The position numbers and the translations under genes are program-made. Below the pieces are notes generated by a model. That model worked only from the letters and a program-made list of their open reading frames with translations. It ran no database searches and was not told the DNA's origin. A stretch of DNA of 8,856 nucleotides from Fidelibacterota bacterium (lineage in GTDB: Bacteria > Fidelibacterota > Fidelibacteria > Fidelibacterales > Fidelibacteraceae): contig JAFGVT010000028.1 in assembly GCA_016937825.1 (NCBI GenBank), forward strand, positions 1 to 8,856, in the 5' to 3' direction. This document shows positions 1-6,687 of this stretch, piece after piece (positions within the stretch are counted from its first letter, which is position 1; each line of letters starts with the position of its first letter).

Positions 1-1
1 A

Positions 2-1168
2 GGCCTCAAGGTTGTGCTGATAGAATCTTTTTCCTATGTCGGCGGCATGGCGACCGGCGCACTGGTCTCGCCCTTCATGCCGCATCATGTGAAGGGAAAG
101 CCCCTGGTAGCGGGAGTTTTTGAAGAATTGAAGAACGGGATGCGCGTGCGCAAGGGAATGATCGACAACGGCTTTTCAGCGGACGTCTTTCGGGACGTCG
201 CTATGGACCTGTTACAGGATGCGGGCGTTACGCTGATGACGGACGCCGCCTGCATTGAGGTCCATCGCGATACGGCGCGGCTGAGCGGAATAGACGTTCT
301 GCGCAAGGGGGAGATCCTCCGAATTGCGGCGGAACAATTCATTGATGCAAGCGGTGATGCTGTGCTTGCCTATCTGGCGGATGCACCCTGCGAACTCAGC
401 GAAAGACAGCAGGCGATGACCGTCTTTTTTCATATGAAAAATGTGGATTTTGCCCGGGCGCTTACCTATGTCCGGGATGAACCGGACAATTTTTTCCCCT
501 GGTCGTCCAAACTGTATGATCCCTCCCGCATTGTCTCTGTCGCGGGATATCTTTCCGAAGTCCGGGAAGCGCACAAACAGGACTGGCTTTCCGATGCGGT
601 GGACTATGTATTCTACTGCAGTCTGCCGGAACCCGGAAAAGCCTCGTTCAACTGCGTCAATCTGCTCGGATATGACGGCACCCGGAGGGCCGATCTGCAG
701 AAAGCCTGTACCGAGGGACGGTCGCAGATCGCGGACATTGTCCGGCTTTTGAAGAACGGCGTGCCCGGATTTGAGAATGCCGAACTGGACAAGGTTGCGG
801 ACCGTGTCGGCATTCGCGAAACAAGACGTGTGATCGGGGATTATGTCATGACGGGGGAGGATATCCGTTCCTGCCGGAAATTTGAGGATGCCGTGGTCAG
901 GGGCTGTTACGGGATCGACATCCACGGGCAAAAGGATGAGGACGACGTTATGGAAGATATTCCCGAGGGAGAATACTACGAAATGCCCAAGCGCGCCCTA
1001 TTCGTCAGGGAGGCGGAAAATCTTCTGGCGGCGGGACGCTGCATGTCCGCGACCCGGGAAGCCCATGCGGCGCTTCGCATCATGCCGACCTGCGCCGGAA
1101 TGGGAGATGCGGCCGGACGCATCGCGGCAAAAGCTGTCCTCGAACATAAAACGCTGCGGGAAATATGA
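2..1168 (+). CDS. FAD-dependent oxidoreductase (FAD_oxidored type), 5'-truncated by the window edge
   Basis: A flavin-dependent oxidoreductase of the FAD_oxidored type, substrate unknown. The frame is open to the left edge, so the GTG at 14 is an internal Val and not the start. Counting from base 2, 388 residues are visible. They begin just after the missing GxGxxG loop: the end of the second Rossmann strand (VVLIES) carries Glu8, expected to bind the FAD ribose, followed by GGMATG (14-19). Further along are the DASGD segment (115-119), GIRETRR (270-276), and the C-terminal FAD-contact block AGRCMSAT (344-351) followed by PTCAGMGDAAG. These blocks in this order are typical of the family. Probably only about 20-35 residues are missing. 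No signal peptide can be judged. The stop overlaps the next ATG by 4 nt (ATGA), implying translational coupling to the phosphohexomutase. Close relatives are often given vague or misleading names, so a sugar or glycan-derived substrate is inferred from neighbours only. Confidence 0.85.
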   Translation, partial: GLKVVLIESFSYVGGMATGALVSPFMPHHVKGKPLVAGVFEELKNGMRVRKGMIDNGFSADVFRDVAMDLLQDAGVTLMTDAACIEVHRDTARLSGIDVLRKGEILRIAAEQFIDASGDAVLAYLADAPCELSERQQAMTVFFHMKNVDFARALTYVRDEPDNFFPWSSKLYDPSRIVSVAGYLSEVREAHKQDWLSDAVDYVFYCSLPEPGKASFNCVNLLGYDGTRRADLQKACTEGRSQIADIVRLLKNGVPGFENAELDKVADRVGIRETRRVIGDYVMTGEDIRSCRKFEDAVVRGCYGIDIHGQKDEDDVMEDIPEGEYYEMPKRALFVREAENLLAAGRCMSATREAHAALRIMPTCAGMGDAAGRIAAKAVLEHKTLREI

Positions 1169-2616
1169 CGGAGAGAATAATAAAATACGGACTGCCTGAC
1201 ATTCGCTTCGGAACGGACGGCTGGCGGGGTATCGTCAATACCGAGATCAACGGGGATACGGTCGGGATCGTTGCAGACGCCTTTGCACGCTATCTGAGGG
1301 AAAACTCCGATCATCCTTCCTGCATCGTGGGTTTTGACGGCCGCCGGGATTCCCGTAACTTCGCGGAAATATTTGCTTCCGTTTTAAAACAGGAAGAGAT
1401 CAATACCTTTCTTTCCGACCGGATCACGCCGACACCTTACGTTTCGTATTACACCCAAAAACATAAACTGAGCGCAGGCGTCATGATCACCGCGTCGCAT
1501 AATCCGGCGCACTATAACGGGATCAAATTCAAGGGTCCTTACGGAGGACCCTTGATGACCGGAGAAACCCTGAAAGTGGAAAACCTGCTTTCGCACAGTT
1601 ATACCGAAGGCGAACGGCCGGACAGCGTCAACATTGTTTCCGATTATGATCATCATATCGATGAGCTGATCGATTTCGCCGCGATCGAGAATGCCGGACT
1701 GAAACCTTTGATCGATTCCATGGGCGGCGCCGGTGAAACCTATATTCAAAATATTTTGCAGCGGCACAGCATACAGGCGGAAACGATTTACGCCAAGGCA
1801 GCCCCCGATTTCTCGGGGCGTTATGCCGAACCCATCGAGAAGAACCTGGGACCCTTGTCGGCGGCCTTAAGGGAAAACAAGGCTTACTGCTGCGGTTTAG
1901 CCACGGATGGAGACGCCGATCGCCTAGGCGTGATGACGGAAAACGGCGAATGGCTCAGCGCTCAGGAAACCATTCTTTATCTTAGCGACTATATACTCAA
2001 CACCCGTAACGCGGACGGCGCGATCGTGATAACCTCCTCCGTAACGGATAAGATCTCCGGACTGGCTTCTCCGCATCATCCTCTCAGGGAAGTGCAGGTG
2101 GGATTCAAATATATCTGCGAGGCCATGCTGAACGAACCCGTGGCGATCGGCTGCGAAGAAAGCGGAGGTTTCGGCTTCGGGATGCATATTCCCGAGCGGG
2201 ACGGCATTCTTTCCGCACTGATCTTTCTGGAAATGCTGGCAAGGTCCGGCTATGACCGTTTATCCGACTTCGTCAGGACAAAACGGCGGCAATTCGGGGA
2301 GATCCATTACCGGCGGATCGACCACCCCGTGCCGCATGCCGGCAGAACCCGGATTTTACCCCTGCTTTATGAAAATAATTTGAGTACATTAGCGAAATTC
2401 GATGTCAGCGGCACAGAGACCTTCAACAGCAGCCGCGGGATCATTAACGGATTGAAATACCGGTTGAAAGGCGGCTGCAGATGGCTGCTTCTGCGCGCTT
2501 CGGAGACGGAACCCCTGATGAGGGTCTATGCCGAAGGCCAAACGTCGGCGGAAGTCGAAGCTATCCTGAATGCCGGCCTATCGATCGTTTCGGAGTCGTA
2601 TGAAAAAGATCGTTGA
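1165..2616 (+). CDS. Alpha-D-phosphohexomutase (phosphomannomutase/phosphoglucomutase family)
   Basis: Interconverts hexose 1-phosphate and 6-phosphate through a phosphoserine enzyme and a bisphosphorylated intermediate, in the cytoplasm. The 483-residue protein has the full four-domain signature: FGTDGWRG near the N-terminus (15-22); the catalytic loop TASHNP with phospho-acceptor Ser111; the Mg-binding loop DGDADR with Asp248, Asp250, Asp252 and Arg253; the sugar-binding loop CEESGG (Glu331-Ser333); and the phosphate-binding loop RASETEP (444-450). All catalytic groups are present, so it should be active. The CEESGG version of the sugar loop does not by itself separate glucose from mannose specificity. 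The ATG lies inside the stop of the flavoenzyme gene (ATGA), with only a weak CGGGAA at 1157-1162 as ribosome binding site, suggesting coupled translation. Its likely role is to feed the alpha-sugar 1-phosphate released by the downstream GH94 phosphorylase into glycolysis. A phosphoglucosamine mutase is less likely but not excluded. Confidence 0.93.
   Translation: MTERIIKYGLPDIRFGTDGWRGIVNTEINGDTVGIVADAFARYLRENSDHPSCIVGFDGRRDSRNFAEIFASVLKQEEINTFLSDRITPTPYVSYYTQKHKLSAGVMITASHNPAHYNGIKFKGPYGGPLMTGETLKVENLLSHSYTEGERPDSVNIVSDYDHHIDELIDFAAIENAGLKPLIDSMGGAGETYIQNILQRHSIQAETIYAKAAPDFSGRYAEPIEKNLGPLSAALRENKAYCCGLATDGDADRLGVMTENGEWLSAQETILYLSDYILNTRNADGAIVITSSVTDKISGLASPHHPLREVQVGFKYICEAMLNEPVAIGCEESGGFGFGMHIPERDGILSALIFLEMLARSGYDRLSDFVRTKRRQFGEIHYRRIDHPVPHAGRTRILPLLYENNLSTLAKFDVSGTETFNSSRGIINGLKYRLKGGCRWLLLRASETEPLMRVYAEGQTSAEVEAILNAGLSIVSESYEKDR
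1530..1554 (+). repeat. Perfect 10-bp inverted repeat inside the phosphohexomutase gene
   Basis: CAAGGGTCCT (1530-1539) and AGGACCCTTG (1545-1554) are perfect reverse complements around a 5-nt loop (TACGG). They encode the KGPYGGPL stretch just after the catalytic serine loop. The bases can form a compact hairpin in the mRNA. There is no U-tract, so it is not an intrinsic terminator. It may be a by-product of encoding two Gly-Pro pairs. Confidence 0.5.
2591..2595 (+). promoter_or_regulatory. Ribosome binding site that sets the HAD gene start
   Basis: CGGAG lies 4 nt before the ATG at 2600, inside the last codons of the phosphohexomutase gene. It favours ATG 2600 over the in-frame ATG at 2570, which has no comparable purine-rich element and would add ten residues (MPAYRSFRSR) of no recognisable family character. 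Confidence 0.5.
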
Positions 2617-3907
2617 TCAAAAGACCTTCAAAGAACTTCAGAAGGATGCCGATTATGCCTGCATCCGCAATCCGGAAGGCGTTTTCCCCCCCTATGAATA
2701 TCAGCCTCTGAGCCCAAAACGTCCCTTTCTTGAAGACTTGTCCGCCGTCGTCAGCGACATGGACGGCACGACCACCACGACCGAGAATCTGTGCATTCAT
2801 TCTCTTGAGATGATGGTCCGCAGGATCAGCGGTAAAACGGACCTTGACAGCTGGGCCGGATTGGACAGATCCGCAGATTATCCGCATATTATCGGGAACA
2901 GCACCACACGCCATGTCGAATTCCTGATCGAAAAGTATCAGGCGATGATCGATCCCTCCGCGCTGATCAAGGCTTTTCTGGGATCGGCGCTGTGGTTTTT
3001 CCGCAACGGTAAGGATGCCCGGCGGATCGCCGAAGTGGCGCTGACCGCCCGCCTCGTCGCATGCGGAGATCTTGAACATGAACTGCATTTATCCGATAAG
3101 GCCTTGATCGAACGTTATGTCACTATCTGCCGGATCGATTCAAAAAGCAAGATCGTCCGCTGCGCCGTGGATATTTATTACCGGCGCTATCATGAGATCC
3201 TGATGGCCATCGATCAGGGGACGGAGATCCCGAACGCCGAAATGCTTCACGGTATGTCCCGGGACAGTCTGATCGAACCCATGCCCGCGGTGGCGATCTT
3301 CATCTCCCTGATCAGGGGACTGATCGTCCCCGATGAGGCCGTCGCGCTCGTTCCGCGCTTAAAAGAAGCTTTCCGGGAAAAATCGGGAAGGACCTTTATG
3401 GGCGGCGATACGGAGAACGGGGTCCGCCGCCTCGCCGAACGCTTCAGCTCCCGCCCGGTCCGGCTTGCTCTGGTGACATCCAGCATTTTCTATGAAGCCG
3501 ACATTGTCGTAAAACAGGTTTTTAAGGCTATCTGCAGGGAGATCACGGATTGGGAACTGAGCGAAAACACCAAAAACAGATTGATCCGTCACTTTTCGGA
3601 TTATCATCTCATCTATGACGCCTTTGTGACCGCGAACGATTCGCACGAGATCCGCCTGAAACCTCATCGCGACCTTTACAGCATCGCCTTGTACCAAATG
3701 CATATTTCCGAAAACGAACGGAATTCTGTCATGGGGTTCGAGGACAGCGAAAGCGGAACGATCGCATTGCGGGCGGCGGGGATCGGCTGTGCCGTAGCCC
3801 TGCCCTTTGCCGAGACGGCCGGACACGATCTGTCGGCCGCCGCTCATACCGTTCAGGGCGGTCTTGCGGAAGTAATTCTTCAACATCATTGCTTTCTGGA
3901 GTCGTGA
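2600..3907 (+). CDS. HAD-superfamily hydrolase, beta-phosphoglucomutase-like core with a large inserted cap
   Basis: A cytoplasmic phosphotransferase or phosphatase of the haloacid dehalogenase superfamily, probably acting on a sugar phosphate. With ATG 2600 the protein has 435 residues. All four HAD motifs are present: motif I SDMDGT with nucleophile Asp53 and acid/base Asp55; motif II LVTSS around Thr293-Ser294; motif III Lys354 in RLKPH; motif IV GFEDSESG (379-386) with Glu381 and Asp382 for Mg. The GFEDS-type motif IV resembles beta-phosphoglucomutases and related phosphatases. Unusually, there are 52 residues before motif I, and about 240 residues separate motifs I and II, against roughly 100 in beta-phosphoglucomutase, so the helical cap is much enlarged. 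The start overlaps the phosphohexomutase by 17 nt and the GH38 gene starts 6 nt after the stop, so it is an integral operon member. Whether it is a mutase, a phosphatase or a phosphorylated-glycan hydrolase cannot be decided from sequence. Confidence 0.85.
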   Translation: MKKIVDQKTFKELQKDADYACIRNPEGVFPPYEYQPLSPKRPFLEDLSAVVSDMDGTTTTTENLCIHSLEMMVRRISGKTDLDSWAGLDRSADYPHIIGNSTTRHVEFLIEKYQAMIDPSALIKAFLGSALWFFRNGKDARRIAEVALTARLVACGDLEHELHLSDKALIERYVTICRIDSKSKIVRCAVDIYYRRYHEILMAIDQGTEIPNAEMLHGMSRDSLIEPMPAVAIFISLIRGLIVPDEAVALVPRLKEAFREKSGRTFMGGDTENGVRRLAERFSSRPVRLALVTSSIFYEADIVVKQVFKAICREITDWELSENTKNRLIRHFSDYHLIYDAFVTANDSHEIRLKPHRDLYSIALYQMHISENERNSVMGFEDSESGTIALRAAGIGCAVALPFAETAGHDLSAAAHTVQGGLAEVILQHHCFLES

Positions 3908-3913
3908 ATATCC

Positions 3914-6667
3914 ATGCCGAAACCCTCAGAAAATAAGATCTTCCACGTGATCTCCAATACGCACTGGGACCGCGAATGGCGTTTCCCCTTCCAGAAAAAC
4001 CGCCAGCACCTGGTCGCCATGATCGATTCCGTGCTGGAAATTCTGGAAAATGATCCCGACTACCGTGCTTTCCATCTGGACAGTCAGTCCATCGTCCTGC
4101 ACGACTATCTCGAGATCCGCCCTCAAAAAAGAGCCCTGATCGAACGGTTCGTTCGTGAGAAACGCCTTTTCATCGGTCCCTGGTACATTCTGCCCGATGA
4201 ATTTATGGTCAGCGGCGAGAACCTGATCCGGAACCTCTTGCTCGGTCACGAGACATGCCGCTCATTCGGGCGCGTTTCCAAAGTCGGCTATTCGCCCTTC
4301 TCCTGGGGACAGATATCGCAATTGCCTCAGATCTACGCGGGGTTCGGCATCGATCTGATCATGTTCTACCGCGGCGTGAATTCACTGGACAGCCCCAAAG
4401 CGGAATTCCGCTGGATCGGCGCGGACGGCACCGAAGCTCTGGCTTCGCGTTTTTCCACGATGCCGAGATACAATTTTTATTTTTTCATCTACCGGCCGGT
4501 CCTCTTTGATGAAACGCCTGCCGATATCGAATACGGCTGGGACAGGGGAGGAGCGCCCTTCCATTTTGCCGATATCGGCCTTTATCACGAAGATTACAGC
4601 CTGCTGAAACCTGAAGCCACCTATTATGAAAAGAATGTTGTCGCCTGGACGCAAAAACTGATCGACGAACAGCTTGACGATTTCACCACGCCCCATGTCA
4701 TCTGGATGGAAGGGCACGACAGCAGCGGCCCGAATCCCCTGACCACAAAAATACTGCGGGATATTCGCCGCCTGATGCCGGATGCGGACGTCCGTCATTC
4801 CACCCTGGAAGATTATGCGAAAGCCCTGAAAAAGGATGCGGATCTTGAAAAACTGAAGATCGTCAAGGGAGAGCGCCGCAGTGCGCAGGCCGATGCGCGG
4901 AGCGGGAACCTCTACGGGTATATCACCTCGGCGCGCATGTATCTTAAACAGATGAATACGGATTGTGAACGATGGCTGGAGCGCTACGCGGAACCCGCCT
5001 ATACCCTGGCAGGCATTCTGGGCCACGATATCAGCGACGATTCTCTGCGGATCGCCTGGAGAATGCTGCTGGAGAATGCCGCCCACGATTCCATCGGCGG
5101 GTGCAGTCTCGACAGCATTCATGAAGATATGGTGAACCGTTACAAGCAAGTTCGCGAGATCGCGCAAAGCGTTTTCGAAAAAGCCTGCAAATATCTTATC
5201 TCGAACACAAATTGTCCCGGAAATTCCCCGAACGACATCCATCTCAGCATCCTGAACACGACCCAGTTCCTGCGTTCGGAAACCGTCGAGGCGCATGTCG
5301 ATATTCCCTTGTCCTTCGACCGGGGATCCTTGCGGATCCTTGATCGCAACGGACGTGAATTGCCCTGTAAAATACTCTCCCGTGCGCCGTCGGAACCCGT
5401 CCTGGAGCAATTGACGGACCGCCCCATGTATTATGCTATGATGCGCTATCATGTGCTCCTTCACTTCTGCGATCTTTCTCCCTTCAGCATCAGCACCTTT
5501 CACGTCCATCCGGAAGAAGGGAGCGTTCCGGCCGCCGGGCATGCCATTGTCAGGGCCGCCCGTCTGGAAAATGACGTCCTGTCCGTTGAGGTCAATCCGG
5601 ACGGAACCCTGAACATCCTGCATAAGGCCAGCGGAAAAATACTTGATCATGTCGGCTGCTTTGAGGATGAGGGCGAAGCCGGCCATGCCTGGGTGCATGA
5701 AAAACGGGGACCGGTTTTCACGACACGCAATATGCCGGCCGTGATCCACGTCCTTCGGGATAACGAACTGCAGCAGCAGGTCCGCGTGATCCATCGTATG
5801 CCGATGCCCGGGGATCTGAAGGAACGCATGCAGGGGATTGCATCGAAGAACATGAAGATCGACACTCTCATCACCTTAAATAAGAATTCACAATATGTTG
5901 AATATCAAGTAAATATAGACAATCTCTCCGAGGACCACCGCGTGCGGATACTCTTTGATACGGGACGCGTTTGCGAACATTCCTATGCGGAGGGACAGTT
6001 CGATATTGTCAAACGCGGAACGGATCGTCCGGATACCTCCGACTGGATCGAACAGCCCATGTATGACCACCCACTGTATCACTTTGCCGACCTGCGCGAT
6101 CGGGAGGGCGGATCGGCGATCTTCGTCGACGGATTAAAAGAGTATGAAGTTCTGCCCGACCGCCGGACTCTGGGTCTTACCTTGTTCCGCGCCTTCCGTT
6201 ATGTGATACAGCCCAGTTCAAAACAGGATTACGCCGGACAAAAGGGCTCCCAGTGCCTTGGTTCTCAACAGGCCCGGTTTGCCTTTTGTCCTTATGACGG
6301 CACGCTGTCACTGATGCAGGTTAACGCGGCAGCGCTCACGTACAATACACCCCTGCGCCTGATGCAGCACGGCAATACGCAGGGATCCTTGGACCCGGGG
6401 ACTTCCTATATCCGGCTCAGCAACGACCGTGTGGTAGTATCCTGCCTCAAGGAAACTCAGGACAGGGTGAAGGATACGTACATCCTTCGATTATATAATC
6501 CCACGGAGGAAACGCAACGGACAACGCTCACCCTGGATCTCCCCATAAAGAAAGCCGAGAGAACGGATCTTGAAGAAAATGCTTTGAATATGATCCCGCT
6601 CAAGGATAAGCAAATGAATTTGACACTGGAAGCCAAAAAAATACTGACGATCAGACTATACCGCTAG
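3914..6667 (+). CDS. Family GH38 alpha-mannosidase-like protein with the catalytic nucleophile replaced
   Basis: A 917-residue glycoside hydrolase family 38 protein, a normal length for bacterial members. Characterised relatives are zinc-dependent retaining alpha-mannosidases. The N-terminal catalytic domain (about 8-300) starts with THWDREW, giving the zinc ligands His17 and Asp19, then WYILPDEF (90-97). A middle helical region holds AAHDSIGGCS with the zinc-ligand candidate His391, and a C-terminal beta-sandwich region runs from about 440 to 917. Asp269 in EGHDSSGP aligns with the usual acid/base position. The nucleophile segment, usually PDSFG or DPFG, reads GYSPFSWGQ, placing Phe129 (codon 4298-4300) where the Asp should be; the flanking QLPQIY and GFGID blocks fix the alignment. 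No secretion signal is visible, so it is probably cytoplasmic. The start at 3914 follows the HAD stop by 6 nt, with a weak GGAG at 3898-3901. The fold assignment is firm; mannosidase activity is uncertain. Confidence 0.9.
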   Translation: MPKPSENKIFHVISNTHWDREWRFPFQKNRQHLVAMIDSVLEILENDPDYRAFHLDSQSIVLHDYLEIRPQKRALIERFVREKRLFIGPWYILPDEFMVSGENLIRNLLLGHETCRSFGRVSKVGYSPFSWGQISQLPQIYAGFGIDLIMFYRGVNSLDSPKAEFRWIGADGTEALASRFSTMPRYNFYFFIYRPVLFDETPADIEYGWDRGGAPFHFADIGLYHEDYSLLKPEATYYEKNVVAWTQKLIDEQLDDFTTPHVIWMEGHDSSGPNPLTTKILRDIRRLMPDADVRHSTLEDYAKALKKDADLEKLKIVKGERRSAQADARSGNLYGYITSARMYLKQMNTDCERWLERYAEPAYTLAGILGHDISDDSLRIAWRMLLENAAHDSIGGCSLDSIHEDMVNRYKQVREIAQSVFEKACKYLISNTNCPGNSPNDIHLSILNTTQFLRSETVEAHVDIPLSFDRGSLRILDRNGRELPCKILSRAPSEPVLEQLTDRPMYYAMMRYHVLLHFCDLSPFSISTFHVHPEEGSVPAAGHAIVRAARLENDVLSVEVNPDGTLNILHKASGKILDHVGCFEDEGEAGHAWVHEKRGPVFTTRNMPAVIHVLRDNELQQQVRVIHRMPMPGDLKERMQGIASKNMKIDTLITLNKNSQYVEYQVNIDNLSEDHRVRILFDTGRVCEHSYAEGQFDIVKRGTDRPDTSDWIEQPMYDHPLYHFADLRDREGGSAIFVDGLKEYEVLPDRRTLGLTLFRAFRYVIQPSSKQDYAGQKGSQCLGSQQARFAFCPYDGTLSLMQVNAAALTYNTPLRLMQHGNTQGSLDPGTSYIRLSNDRVVVSCLKETQDRVKDTYILRLYNPTEETQRTTLTLDLPIKKAERTDLEENALNMIPLKDKQMNLTLEAKKILTIRLYR

Positions 6668-6675
6668 AAAAGGAC

Positions 6676-6683
6676 GGATAAGG
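6676..6683 (+). promoter_or_regulatory. Ribosome binding site of the GH94 gene
   Basis: The purine-rich GGATAAGG ends 4 nt before the ATG at 6688, in the only intergenic space of any size (20 nt). A second candidate, AAAAGGA at 6668-6674, lies 13 nt upstream of the ATG, further than usual. Either supports the chosen start, after which MNKNKYGYVDEKNREYV matches a typical GH94 N-terminus. Confidence 0.5.
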
Positions 6684-6687
6684 CCTC

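Noticed and set aside
14..16. GTG as a possible start of the flavoenzyme gene.
   Set aside because: The frame is open upstream to base 2 and encodes GLKV leading into the typical second Rossmann strand, so the true start is left of the window.
212..931. A 239-codon minus-strand open frame opposite the flavoenzyme gene.
   Set aside because: It is a shadow of the conserved plus-strand gene, with no family motifs and no operon context on that strand.
1803..1818. A 6-bp hairpin (CCCCGA/TCGGGG) in the phosphohexomutase gene, considered as a terminator.
   Set aside because: Short stem inside a coding region with no following T-run.
2570..2572. Alternative upstream ATG for the HAD gene.
   Set aside because: There is no ribosome binding site before it, and the ATG at 2600 is preceded by CGGAG at a workable spacing.
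5324..5342. A 9-nt direct repeat (GGATCCTTG twice, 1 nt apart) in the GH38 gene.
   Set aside because: Too short and isolated to suggest a functional repeat; it sits in coding sequence and can arise by chance.
4382..5794. A 470-codon open frame on the minus strand, antisense to the GH38 gene.
   Set aside because: It lies entirely within a well-supported GH38 gene, shows no recognisable protein family motifs, and is of the kind produced opposite GC-rich, C/G-ending codons.
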